Part shown: one piece after another, positions 24,339 to 34,727 of the stretch
How the letters are laid out: each line of letters opens with the position of its first letter
Numbering within the stretch: the first letter of the stretch is position 1
DNA from: Perognathus longimembris pacificus
Taxonomy: Eukaryota > Chordata > Mammalia > Rodentia > Heteromyidae
Reading direction: 5' to 3'
Assembly (NCBI RefSeq): GCF_023159225.1
Contig: NC_063166.1
Span: forward strand, 74,464,575 to 74,528,574
Length of the DNA stretch: 64,000 nt
The notes under the pieces: generated by a model
Told to the model about the DNA's origin: nothing
Seen by the model: the letters and a program-made list of their open reading frames with translations, nothing else
Databases searched by the model: none
Position numbers and translations under genes: made by a program

Positions 24339-24383
24339 CTACTTTAAGCTATGCATATATGTGCATAGCTTTAAATAAAGTAG
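24339..24383. other. Imperfect palindrome
   Basis: The arm 'ctactttaagctatgca' (24339-24355) faces 'tgcatagctttaaataaagtag' (24362-24383, which has 5 extra bases), with a 6-nt AT-rich centre. A stretch of the second arm, 'tttaaataaagtaga', recurs about 27 bp further on. It could extrude as a cruciform; no function can be read. Confidence 0.6.
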
Positions 24384-24410
24384 AGATTTTAAAGATTTAA
24401 ATAAAGTAGA

Positions 24411-24476
24411 TCTGGGCTATGTGCCAAGTGGTAGAGTGCTTGCAAGTCCAAACCTTAGTGTTGCCAATTTTCTTTT

Positions 24477-24534
<58 letters not shown>
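24411..24534 (+). repeat. ID-like SINE fragment with (AC)26 tail
   Basis: 'gatctgggctatgtgccaag' and 'tggtagagtgcttgcaagtc' are a decayed ID-like left half. 24483-24534 is a perfect AC microsatellite following it after a short T-rich stretch. Confidence 0.6.
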
Positions 24535-24535
<1 letters not shown>

Positions 24536-25104
24536 AGCACAGAAGTTTGGTAGAGCCGGATCACAGGACAAAAGAGAAGGAATCTAAGAAAAATGAGGCT
24601 GGAGAGCTGAACTGAAATCTCAATTTCGGAGTCTGAATTTTAGAAGCTCGTGGGACTAACACAGGAGATGAGTTAGTAAGTAACCTGATGAGATTTTTGT
24701 GTTTGACTATGATTATTAATTGAGAGATGAATGCAAGAGTCCAAACAAGAAACTACGGGGGCTTAACTAAGATGGTTAGGTAAAATCAGGGGGAGTTGAA
24801 TATGCTCTGATGGAGCTGAGAGATGATCTGGGGACCACATGAACTCCTGCATTTCTAGAGGCCCCTATTGAGGAGGTTTGTGAGGAGCTGACCTGGACAA
24901 TATAAGATTGAGAGACTGGTCATGTTTGGGTATCTCCTCCTCCCATGCATTGTGGTTACCTCACGTACAGTCCTAAAAAGAAAGACTGTCCTCATTATAA
25001 ACCAGGAAACTGAAGCTGGTTTGTATTTTCAAGGTCAGAGACCTGAAGCAACTCTCAGCTCTTTAACTCATTCCATACAAAACATGCTTTCTCTTTCTTT
25101 CTAA
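24535..25104. other. Unassigned sequence
   Basis: No repeat family, exon or RNA gene recognised. Confidence 0.4.
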
Positions 25105-25215
25105 TGGGTTATTTTTCTTGCTATTGTTAATTGAGTTGGACAAAGGGGTTTCATTTCAACATGTCTGTTTATGAGTACAATGCACCTTGATTAATATCAC
25201 CCTTTTCATCTAAAA
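25105..25215 (-). repeat. L1 3' UTR end, older class
   Basis: Reversed, the stretch reads 'atcaaggtgcattgtactca' followed by 'acatgttgaaatgaaacccc', the tail shared with 17290-17370, 31238-31314 and 63570-63640. Confidence 0.65.
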
Positions 25216-26036
25216 ACAAAACACATGTTTTCCCCATTAGATCTTTTCAGATCTTTTCTTGTTTGGACTCAAGATTTCAGGATTCTAAGCACATGAACTA
25301 ATTCTTGTCTGTTCAAAATTGGAATAGGGCAAGTATTGGTGGAAATATTTTGAACTTTATACCCAGCTTGGTTATATACTTTCATCACATTAAATATATT
25401 CATATAAAGTAGAAGCAGTCCCTATAAATATCTTTCCAATAAAAGTGAGACTGTGTATTTCTGAGTGATAATCCCCTGCTTGGGGACAATGATATAAACC
25501 AGCAGGCTGAAGGCCAAACAACTTTACCCAGCCCAGAGATTCAATAAGTTAAAATATGTTTGGGAAGAGAGCTTCAGGCTAGAACTTTTTTTTTCTTCTT
25601 TGGCAATTATATAGAGACACCTTATTCAGCACAAACAGACCAGCTCAGGGTGTGAATGTCTGCTTAAAGAGACACCAGAAAGTCATCCAGCCAGCCAAAA
25701 ATTCTTGACTTTAAACGTGAGAATTCACATCCGGTAATTTTTGATGTTGTTTGCTTGGTTGTTTGTTTATATTATCCTTTGGAAATGTCAGTCAACCAAA
25801 AACTCATCACATTCTTTCTTCCTTAAATGTCCTCCTTGTTCTAACATTTTTCGCTTAGAACCTTTATATCAGGTAAGGGGCTCTTAACTGAGGAATCTTT
25901 TGTTTATAGGAGTCATAGAAATACCTGGGGCCATCTTGGGTTGTCACAGCTTGACAACCATCCTGTAGGTAGAGTTTGGGGATGCTGCAAATATCTAACA
26001 ACATACAGGACAGTTCTCTACATCAAAATTTCACTC
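25216..26036. other. Unassigned sequence
   Basis: Nothing recognisable apart from a T-run at 25588-25595. Confidence 0.4.
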
Positions 26037-26250
26037 GGGGGGGGGGGGCTAGGAATATGGCCTAGTGGTAGAGTGCTTGCCTTGCATATGAGAAGCCCTG
26101 GGTTCGATTCCTCAGCACCACATATATAGAAAAAGCTAGAAGTGGCACTGAGTCTCAATGGTAGAGTGCTAGTCTTGAGCAAAAAAGAAGCTAGGCACAG
26201 TGTTTAGGCCCTGAGTTCAAGCCCCAGGACTGGCAAAAAAAAATTCATTC
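26037..26250 (+). mobile_element. ID-like dimeric SINE preceded by G12
   Basis: The body starts about 26047 ('ggctaggaatatggcctagt'). It contains the pol III box B GGTTCGATTCC (26101-26111) and ends 'ccccaggactggc' with an A-run. A 12-base G-run (26037-26048) precedes it. AAATTTCACTC before and AAAATTCATTC after form a probable target duplication. Confidence 0.9.
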
Positions 26251-28305
26251 AGTCCAAGATGTTAAAAGTGCTGACATTGACAAACTGGCATAGGTCCTCC
26301 CTTGATTCTTAGACTAATGAGATGCCTAATGACTTAGAGCTCCTAGCAAATTAAATTCTTCTCTCCTAGCCCTGATCCATGTGTAGTACTCCTTACACTG
26401 CAGGGATCCATCTGCTCCTGTGCCTATTCACTGCTCTGGGGAATGAGCATGTGTTGGAAACTTGAATGCAGGACAACAGCATGAAGAGTGGAGTTTAGGT
26501 CATGAGATCGCCACCCTAATAAGTGGGTTAACGTCAAGGATAGAAAAGGTATGAGGGCACCTAGGCTACAGACTCCCACTCAGTCACTCAGATTCCTGAG
26601 CCTCACTCCCTAGTTAAGATGATGTTTGTTCTTTTAAAATGTAGAACAAAATCACCCCCAAAGATTAGGGTATTTCTCACATACCAACCAAAAATGTGTA
26701 AGAAAGTGAGTTTTCAAAGCCAGGTTTCAATGGATGAATGACATTTCTAAAAGGGAAATTATAACTGACACCGAAGAAGTTACTTGCTCTTTGCACTGCT
26801 TTTAAAAATAAAATTCGAGTCCTGACTGCTTTCAGGTTCACAATCAGACATAAGTTAAATAATGTATACTGGGACAAGTTGTGAATAAATTAAGAAATAC
26901 TTGGGTTGCCCTAGAGGAACGAGAATAGGGAGTTGATATGAAGTAAAATTAAAATGAAGAGCCATTCGTCTTTTTTACTTGTGAGCTCTTGGCTCCTCGA
27001 CCCCGGGAGTCTTCAAGAGTTAGGTTCTCATTTTAGATTACCATGGACACAGTTACCCATGGGCCTAGACCATTCTTGTCTTGGAAAGACCAAAGACCCT
27101 CCTTGACCTTTCCTATAGTGAGTCATTAAGATTGGAGAGGCTGCAGACAAGCAAAGCAACCAGGATGCAGCCTAGAGGTAGATACTGCCAGACACCATAG
27201 TGAAACCTGAGGGTTTTCATTCAGTTGAGCAAAGTACAAAACAAAATCTGTCCCTGAGTGTCATTGAACAAGTCACACATGTTGAAAACAGGCTGAATGC
27301 TTTGTTACCCAATGGAATGTCATTGGATTTCTTCATCTTTAAGATGCTGAGCCTAAGCAACTTGATCACTGATAACACAACCTAGTCTCTCTTGGTGGAA
27401 GGGCTTTGAAACATCTGATCCCTACAGGACTCAACTCAAGATTGCCAGACTCCATGTTAAGATTGTCTTCCCACTCCTCTTCCTGCCATCAACAGTGATA
27501 AGTTAATGCCAGCGTATCACACTGTGTCCCACTCACCCCACCTATCCATGCCCTCCCTTGCTTCCTAACAGCTCCCATGCATTCTTTCCAACTCTGATAT
27601 AAATGCACCCCCTCTACTCTCAGCTAATTTGCACCCAACAGTCCCTGTTTTTTTTTTCCCATCTGTCTTGCTTCCATTTTGGCTAATTCCAGTGGAAACA
27701 ATCTCACTTCAACTTAGTTCTAATGTGGACACGCATTGCTTCCCCTGCCTTTGCATGAAATGCCTTTGTTCCCTCTCTCAGTTCTAGCTGTGAATCAACT
27801 AAGGACTTGAAAGGTAAGAGGGCTGTTAGCAAATATCAAGAGAAAAGAGAAAGAAATAAAATAACAGGTTTTGATAAGAATATAGAGGTCGACATTTTCT
27901 TCTGGTGGAAGGCATTTACTTTACTAATCTTTCTTCTGATGCTTTCTCAAATAAATCCACTTTTTTGTACCTTCACCCAGATATTTACCTTTATTTTAAA
28001 AAATTACTGCCATTTTGCAATGACCCACATTTCACTTGGTTTGATATAGGGAGAAGTGAGGGGCCACAGAATGAGATGGAACTGGTGTTGGTTTCCAAAG
28101 AAGATTGCAATGTAATCAGAGCTGCATAGCTTCATCCACATCCCCAGAAATTCAGGACATCATGATATCAAAGAGGTAAAAGATTACATGGGCCGTGAGA
28201 ACTCAGAGGGGGGCTACCATAGACAGGGAACTTGTAAGAACTTTCATAAAGTAGGATATAAATGGACTATGAGGGAAAGGTGCATAGATAGTGGAGAGAA
28301 AATAT
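26251..28305. other. Unassigned sequence
   Basis: I see no secure repeat. 27530-27790 is C/T-rich and might be an L2 relic, but the resemblance is too weak to call. No exon or RNA gene found. Confidence 0.35.
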
Positions 28306-28386
28306 TTCTTTTCTCTCTTTTCTTCTTCCTTCTCTTCTTTGTCCTTCCTTCTTTCCTTCCTTTCTCTTCCTTTCTTTCTTTCTTTT
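28306..28386. repeat. Pyrimidine (CTTT/CCTT)n tract
   Basis: About 80 nt of C/T abutting the tail side of the reverse SINE at 28387, so it is again a SINE-tail-derived simple repeat. Confidence 0.93.
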
Positions 28387-28610
28387 CTGCTGTTACTGGG
28401 GCTTGAACTCAGAGCCTCCTAGTCTTGCTTGGCTTGTTGCTCAAGGCTGGTGCTCTATCACTTGAGCTTCTTTTTTTGTTGTTGTTGTTGCTGCTTCATT
28501 AGAGACAAGATCCTCTTGGATTTATCTCCCTGACTGACTTAGAACTGAGATCCTCAGATCTCAGTCTCCTGAGTAGCTAAGATTACAGGCACTGCCACTA
28601 GTACCTGGCC
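28387..28610 (-). mobile_element. B1/ID-type dimeric SINE
   Basis: Reverse, with 'ttactggggcttgaactcag' through 'gagtagctaagattacaggc'. The monomer linker contains a T7(GTT)n run at 28471-28490. Confidence 0.88.
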
Positions 28611-30160
28611 AGGATTTCTTTCTTCACTAGTATCTTCTCTGGAGAACTTACAACAAGACAAATTAACAAGAGAAAATCATGATACTTAACTGATTGTAAA
28701 TCTTAAGTGACTCAGAAGCCTTCAGAACTAAAGGTGCAAACATGGAATCCAATGTATTAGCTTTGACGAAGAGATAGGCATGCAGAATCTGAGTGGACAA
28801 ATGGGCATGATCTAATGGGGAAACTTGGCAAGGCCTATTTGTTCAGCCTCTCTGTCCATATATTCAGAGACAACCAGTTCTTTCCTCTAGCGAAAACACC
28901 AGTGGACTGAGGTCTAGGATCTGCTTCACAAAAGATTAAATAACTGGGGGAGAAGGGGAGGGATCTTCTTGCTTCTACTCTTTGCTGAAATGACAAGATG
29001 TCACACTATGGAGTGGCATATCCTGAACATCAAATGGGGAAGCCAGTATAATTTGTTTTGTTGTAACACTTGTTTTGAAAATACAGACTTGTACATCGTG
29101 GGATAATTATCCTTAGCATAAGCAATGGACTATGTGACATTTCATAAGAGAGGTACCCTGGGTGACTGGAGAAAATGTCATCCAGATGAGCTTTCTCCCA
29201 TGAGTGTATGGGCAGTTCACACATGCACCTGCCTCCAACATCTGTCTTGCCAGTCTGGGCTCAGACTTGGGTGTCATCTTTCTTCCACTTCACAATCTCT
29301 CACAAGTACATTCATCTCCACAGGCACATGCAAACGTCATGGGTTTTCCCGAGGTGCTGTGCCATCTTTACTCTTGTCTATTAATTTCTTAACGATTTCA
29401 CAGGCATAAAACTATATGACTATTTCTATTCGTGCTTTGGTGGGGGTGTTAGTAGATGACCTTCTGTTTTCTACTTTTTTTGCTCACGTGTTAACATGTC
29501 CTATTATGGAGTGGCGCACCCTGAACCAAAAAGGTTTAAAAAAAAAAGACCTGAAAGTGTATGCATGTTGTGTTCACATTCCGTTTTTCCATTTTCCTGA
29601 CATACTCAGTGGTTTATAGTTGACAGTAGGGCACAGCATGGTGAATGAATTAAGGCACATTGTACCCATGCTGATTGTATTCTCAAGTGCTAAGTAAGTA
29701 AAGGGCAAGGTGAGGGTGAGGTTAGATATCAACAGAATGCATAGAAGCATCAAGGAAGTCTACAGCTATAGATGAAGCCTGGAGATCATCAGCAGAGCAG
29801 GTTGACTCTCAACTTCATGAGCAAGAGCATAAGAATAAACCAAGTCTAGGAAAATGCTAGAGCTATCCATTTAAATTAAACCACCTATAGTCAAAAATAA
29901 AGTCAGAAAGTAATGGGTATAAGACCACAGGAGATCTGATGCTATGCCTCCAAAAGACTACTGTAAGACATACTTGTATGAGCAATATCCATTTGCCTCC
30001 CTTTGCGGTCTTCTTCCTTTCGGGAAGAGATTTCTTTGGTTGAATATTTATTCTTCACTCTCCAGACATAAACTCAGCAAAGGGAATTCTGTACACACCT
30101 CAGGGATAAGCGTGGAGTCATCTGAACAACCTTGATGCTTGATTTCCTTCATTAGTGTGA
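28611..30160. other. Unassigned sequence with one diverged direct repeat
   Basis: The only structure seen is a pair of similar 27-29 bp segments at 29006-29034 and 29505-29531, both containing TATGGAGTGGC and CCTGAAC. No exon or RNA gene is apparent. Confidence 0.4.
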
Positions 30161-30380
30161 ATGGCTCAGTTGTAGGCCTGTCACGAAATTCTGGCCAATG
30201 AGATTCACTCAGAATTTGAGAATGTGAGCCTCTAAAAAGAGGCTCTTAGAGAAGGGACGTTGTTGTGTCCAAATATGATGTGGTATAAGACCATGGCTGT
30301 CTGTTGATAATGTGGATACATAGCCCAAAAGGCAAAGGTGACACAATGGTGCTGACTGCACAGAAATCCGGCTCCCTCAT
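30161..30380. repeat. Possible ancient repeat with a short hairpin
   Basis: 'ttctggccaatgagattcac' resembles an old mammalian interspersed repeat that I cannot name. A perfect 8-bp hairpin GAGCCTCT-AAAA-AGAGGCTC lies at 30226-30245. Confidence 0.3.
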
Positions 30381-30420
30381 GATGTTTAAAAATGATGAAT
30401 TTAGAAATTGGAAAGCTGCA

Positions 30421-30662
30421 GGGTACTAGTGACTAGACTCACATTCCTAGCTATTCAGGGAGCTGAGATCCGGAGGATTCCACTTTGAAGTCAGCCTGGG
30501 TAGATTCCATTTTCAACTTCACCAGCAAAAAGCTATTTTGGAGGCATGACTCAAGTGACAGAACATCAGCTAAGCAAATACGCCATGCACATGTGAGTCC
30601 CCTTAGTTCAAGCCTTTGTACAGCAATAATTAAAATGATGACAACAACAATAACAGCAGCAA
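30421..30662 (+). mobile_element. B1/ID-type dimeric SINE, diverged
   Basis: Left half 'cacattcctagctattcagg', right half 'catgactcaagtgacagaac' and 'cccttagttcaagccttt'. Among the more decayed copies. It ends in CAA/CAG-rich tail sequence. Confidence 0.75.
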
Positions 30663-30726
30663 AACCTAAATAATTAAATGTCTAAGATTAGGAAGTTGGC
30701 AGGCTACAGAAAAAATAGGTTGCATT

Positions 30727-30960
30727 AGCCAGGTGCTGGTGGCTCATACCTGTAATCCTAACTACTCAGGAGGCTGAGATCAGAGGACTGTGGTTCAAAG
30801 CCAATCCAGGCAGAAAAGGCTGTGAAACTCTTATCTCCAATTAGATACAAAAAGGCAGTGGAACTATGCTTCGAGTGGTAGAGCAATGACTTTGAGTCTA
30901 AGAACTCAGGGACAGTGCCCAGTTAAAGAGTTCAAGCCCCAGGACCAGTAAAAACAACAG
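30727..30960 (+). mobile_element. B1/ID-type dimeric SINE
   Basis: Left half 'gccaggtgctggtggctcat' with 'tactcaggaggctgagatca'; right half 'gtggtagagcaatgactttg' and 'gagttcaagccccaggacca'. It follows the previous SINE by 64 bp in the same direction. Confidence 0.92.
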
Positions 30961-31237
30961 AAAAGGCTTCAATTTCATTAAGTCCTCATAAAGCTTTAAA
31001 TTACAATGTCATAAATGTATCAATAATGGAAAATATTTGAAGGGCTATTGACCCTTCTTCTTTGAGCAAAATTACCCTGTTAAAACATCAACGCTGAGAA
31101 AGTCTACCCTCCTACTTTACCTCTGTGAGGAAAAAAATCACTGAGTTCTTCTACTAATCTTACTCTACCTTCTGAGCACCCACTTCCCAGACCTTTTATG
31201 CTATTCTCAGCAGAAGAGATTATGAAGTGGGTGACTC
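30961..31237. other. Unassigned interval
   Basis: Nothing recognised between the SINE and the next L1 tail. Confidence 0.4.
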
Positions 31238-31314
31238 TGATCCAGACATATTGTACTCACAAATTGACATGTTAAAATGAAACCCCTCTGCATAACTACT
31301 TAACTGTAATTTAG
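31238..31314 (+). repeat. L1 3' end fragment, older class
   Basis: 'tattgtactcacaaattgac' then 'aaatgaaacccctctgcata' is the end of the older L1 class. It directly precedes the inverted L1, which inserted at its edge. Confidence 0.55.
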
Positions 31315-32123
31315 AAAGCATATTTACCCTTTGTCTCTCCATTTTTATGTTAACTTCCCCTCCCCTAATTCAGATAAACATGTACAATACCCAGGGTACC
31401 AAAATCAAATACAGTGACAACAGGGGCTAAAGCATAGGGTAGATAAATAAAAGAAAAACTAAATAATTTCACATAGTACCTTAAAAGTAACAACAGTGAT
31501 AAACTGCTTGTGTCCATATCTTGGAGTTCATTTCACTTAGCATCATCTTATGTGATCATATGTACATAGCTATTGAGTTACTGTGATCATCTGCTAGGAC
31601 TATCTTAGACATATACTAATTATTACCAGTGAGGGAAACCATAAAGCCTATGCATCTTCGGGTCTGGCTCACTTCCTTTAGTTTGATGTTTTGAAGATGA
31701 ACCAATGCAACAGAAATATTTACAAGACAAAATGTTGTGAGCTAACTGTACAACTCATGGGGGGTTGGAGAGGGGAAAAGGTGGGAAGAAAATGAGGGAA
31801 GAGGTAACAAGTTTGACAAGAAATGTACTCAGCACCTTACATATGTAACTGTAACTCCTCTGTATGTCACCTTGACAATAGAACTTTTTTTTTTTTTGGC
31901 CAGTCGTGGGCCTTGGACTCAGGGCCTGAGCACTGTCCCTGGCTTCTTCCCGCTCAAGGCTAGCACTCTGCCACTTGAGCCACAGCGCCGCTTCTGGCCG
32001 TTTTCTGTATATGTGGTGCTGGGGAATCGAACCTAGGGGCCTGGTGTATCCGAGGCAGGCACTCTTGCCACTAGGCTATATCCCCAGCCCGACAATAGAA
32101 CATTTTTAAAAAAGCATATTTAC
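31315..32123. mobile_element. L1 3' end with inverted 5' segment and perfect 13-bp target duplication
   Basis: AAAGCATATTTAC occurs at 31315-31327 and again at 32111-32123. Between them 31328-31697 is L1 on the minus strand; in L1 sense it covers the end of ORF2 ('gtgagccagacccgaag') into the 3' UTR as far as 'gagagacaaagg'. From about 31698 the plus strand continues the 3' UTR at 'gaaccaatgcaacag', through a G-rich tract, to 'cttgacaatagaac'. The order with no flip can be read in the copy at 45030-45475, where both parts are adjacent. One target duplication around both strands shows a single insertion by twin priming. A SINE (31885-32090) later split the tail. Confidence 0.92.
31874..32101 (-). 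mobile_element. ID-like dimeric SINE nested in the L1 tail, 11-bp target duplication
   Basis: The body 31885-32090 is reversed (T13, then 'ggccagtcgtgggccttgga', ending 'ctatatccccagccc'). GACAATAGAAC flanks it perfectly at 31874-31884 and 32091-32101. It is younger than the L1 it sits in. Confidence 0.95.
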
Positions 32124-32214
32124 AAAAATGATCTTTTAAACAAACACACAAGTATTTTCCTTCACTCTGTCCCTCATTCACTCTGTCATAACTACAGCCA
32201 TCTCATTATTTTGG

Positions 32215-32430
32215 ACATACCAACTACATTTTTTTATGACCTTGCCCTTCTTGTTCTTTCTGCCTGGAACTGTATTTCTCCAGACAGAAATCTGCCTTTC
32301 ATCAGGTCTGTCTGTATACAAGTGCCACCTTTGATGCTAAGATTTTTATTTAAAATCAAATGTCTACACCCTGTCTTAATCATCCTGATCTTTTTTCTTA
32401 TAGTTTTATAGCTTTTTAACTTACAGTTCT
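32215..32430 (+). repeat. L2 LINE 3' end relic
   Basis: 'ttgttctttctgcctggaac' followed by 'catcaggtctgtctgtatac' and 'aagtgccacctttgatgcta' follows the L2 tail order. Ancient, with no frame left. Confidence 0.65.
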
Positions 32431-32611
32431 TTTATTTCTTCTGCTCTTGAGGAGATTCTATTTTCGATTGTCATTTTAGTGCCTTGAACAAAGCTAGTTC
32501 TGAAATGTATGTGCCAGTATTTGTCCATAGGACAAAAGTATTGGAAAACATTGCAAATTGGAAAACACTGCAATTATGTGATGATACAAAACAAGTGTAC
32601 ATATGAGCAGA

Positions 32612-32770
32612 GGCAGTGTTTACTGAACACTTATTTTGTACCAGTTATTATGTTGGACAACTTTTAAAATAATCAAAATTGCAATGGTCTGAGGAGAAAA
32701 TTAAGCCTGCAGATAGTACATTATGTGTCAAAAAAGCAGAGATTATAAATGATTGAGTTTTTCCTGTCTT
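32612..32770 (-). repeat. MIR SINE relic
   Basis: 'tttactgaacacttattttg' with 'accagttattatgttggaca', then 'ggtctgaggagaaaattaag', is reversed MIR. Strongly diverged. Confidence 0.5.
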
Positions 32771-32978
32771 AAAAGTCCATGTTGTGGGGCTGGGGATATA
32801 GCCTAGTGGCAAGAGTGCCTGCCTCGGATACACGAGGCCCTAGGTGCGATTCCCCAGCACCACATATACAGAAAACGGCCAGAAGCGGCGCTGTGGCTCA
32901 AGTGGCAGAGTGCTAGCCTTGAGCGGGAAGAAGCCAGGGACAGTGCTCAGGCCCTGAGTCCAAGGCCCACGACTGGCC

Positions 32979-33010
<32 letters not shown>

Positions 33011-33020
33011 ATGTTGTGGG
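32771..33020 (+). mobile_element. ID-like dimeric SINE, first of a same-site pair
   Basis: The body is about 32789-33002 with a long A tail (32980-33006). It is preceded by AAAAGTCCATGTTGTGGG (32771-32788) and followed by a second copy of that sequence (33003-33020). The left half carries a tRNA-like box A region; its box B has a GGTGCGATTCC variant. Confidence 0.96.
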
Positions 33021-33245
33021 GCTGGGAATATGGCCTAGTGACAAGAGTGCTTGCCTCCTACATATGAAGCTCTCGGTTCGATTCCCCAGAACCACATATA
33101 TGGAAAACGGCTAGAAGGGGCGCTGTGGCTCAGGTGGCAGAGTGCTGGCCTTGAGCGGGAAGAAGCCAGGGATGGTGCTCAGGCCCTGAGTACAAGGCCC
33201 AGGACTGGCAAAAAAAAAAAAGAAAAGAAAAGTCCATGTTGTGGG
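33021..33245 (+). mobile_element. ID-like dimeric SINE, second of a same-site pair
   Basis: The body is 33021-33227 with box B GGTTCGATTCC at 33075-33085. A third copy of AAAAGTCCATGTTGTGGG ends the pair (33228-33245). The sequence differs from the first SINE at many sites, for example 'cctcctacatatgaagctct' against 'cctcggatacacgaggccct', so a plain recent tandem duplication is unlikely. Confidence 0.96.
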
Positions 33246-33334
33246 ATACACTTGCATCTCTGTGTGTGCGCACGTGTGCACGTGAGCATATGCACGCATG
33301 TGTGTGTGAAAATGATCATGTATATGTGGAAATA

Positions 33335-33960
33335 TTTATTTGTAACCATTTTCATAATTGTAGTAGCCAAAAAGTATCCAGTAACAGATACTAGTTAAAT
33401 AATATATGTTTCAATGAGGGAGCATGACACGGTCATTTACAATGATGCAAATGATTATGAGATATGAAGCTGATGGATATATTATCACATAAAAAGGAGG
33501 TTTTTTTTATTTATTTTTTAATTTAATTTATTGTCAAGGTGATGTACAGAGGGGTTACAGTTACATATGCAAGGTAGTGAATACATGTCTTATCAAACTG
33601 GTTACCTTCTCCCTCTTTTTCCTCCCACCTTTCCTCCTCCCCAATGTCCCCCTAATTGTATTGTTAATTGCCAACATCTTGTCTTGTAAGTATTGCTGTT
33701 TGTATCAATTCACCTTTTATCCTTCATCTCACCATTTTGATATCCCCTTTCTCTAATTCAGATAAATGTATATACAATATCCAGGGAAACGACAGGTTTT
33801 TAAATAGCAAGTACAGTAGAATCCAAATGATATGTCAACAAGAAGAAAGACTTTGCATATGTCTTGATTTGCATATTACAATTTTGGAAGAAAGTCAACT
33901 TCAATAATAATAATTATTATCTCTGCACAGAGAGACGATGTGTGACAATTTCCAATTTTT
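33335..33960 (+). repeat. Ancient L1M 3' region, interrupted
   Basis: 33335-33500 ('caatgagggagcatgacacg', 'attatgagatatgaagctga') and 33800-33960 resemble the ends of old L1M elements. A younger L1 tail lies between them. Confidence 0.4.
33505..33795 (-). mobile_element. L1 3' UTR, middle-aged class, inserted in older L1
   Basis: It starts with T/A-rich sequence and 'tttattgtcaaggtgatgta', the complement of the L1 end 'tacatcaccttgacaataaa'. It ends near 'tatacaatatccaggga', matching the 45190-45240 segment in reverse. 5'-truncated to about 290 bp. No clear target duplication. Confidence 0.85.
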
Positions 33961-34467
33961 TATATCTACATATTTTGAATAAAAAATATAGTACTAACTT
34001 CCGAAAGCAAGGCTGATTTGTGGTGGCTCATCGTTCCAGGAGTGGTCAGTGTGGATCCTTCTGAGAGCACTTGGGACCCCTCATAGGGCTGTGCACCTGA
34101 ACGGCTCACCTGGGGCTCAGGTTCTAGGACAGCCACTCTCACTGACTGGCAGCTGGTGCTGTTGGTCCTGATTCTCATTTTCCATAAGACCAGAATTGGT
34201 TTCTCCTCAGAAAAGTGATCTCCAGGATCAAGCAGCTGAGAAGAGATATAAGCAGTCTTCCAAGACCCTACCTCTTAGACATGCACATTGTCCCTCCAGC
34301 ACATTCTACTGATCAAAGCAACTCTCTAAGTCATTCCTCTGGTTGGGAAGAGTAGCACTGGAACATGGTAGTGCGGCATGGACACAGGAAGAGTGATTCA
34401 CTGGGAACCATTATCATCATCCTTGAAGTCATCTAACAGAGGGCAATTAGTTAAAGAGATTTATTCA
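33961..34467. other. Unassigned sequence
   Basis: 34010-34200 ('gtggtggctcatcgttccag') has the feel of an old LTR or DNA-transposon relic, but I cannot place it. No exon seen. Confidence 0.3.
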
Positions 34468-34654
34468 GGGCTGGGTATGTGGCCTGGTGATAGAGTGCTT
34501 TCCTAGCATACATGAAGCCCTGGCTTCAATTCCTCAATGCCACATATTCAGAAAAAGCTGAAAATGGCACTGTGGCTCAAGTGGTAGAGTGCTAACCTTG
34601 AACAAAAAGAAGGCAGGGACAGTGCTCAGGCCCTGAGTTCAAGCCCCAGGACTG

Positions 34655-34717
<63 letters not shown>

Positions 34718-34727
34718 ATTCAATCTT
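34468..34727 (+). mobile_element. ID-like dimeric SINE with (GA)30 tail
   Basis: The body runs from 'gggctgggtatgtggcctgg' to 'gccccaggactgg'. 34655-34714 is a GA microsatellite in the tail position. GAGATTTATTCA before and GAGAATTATTCA after suggest a target duplication. Confidence 0.93.

Noticed and set aside
30226..30245. Hairpin GAGCCTCT-AAAA-AGAGGCTC as a terminator or microRNA precursor
   Set aside because: The stem is only 8 bp, too short for a microRNA precursor, and hairpin terminators are not expected in such a genome.
33021..33100. tRNA gene, from the GGTTCGATTCC box B
   Set aside because: This is the tRNA-derived head of a SINE; there is no full cloverleaf, and the same sequence recurs in several SINEs here.
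32771..33245. CRISPR-like array, because of three equal 18-bp repeats
   Set aside because: The 'spacers' are two homologous SINEs and the repeats are target duplications in a mammalian genome.
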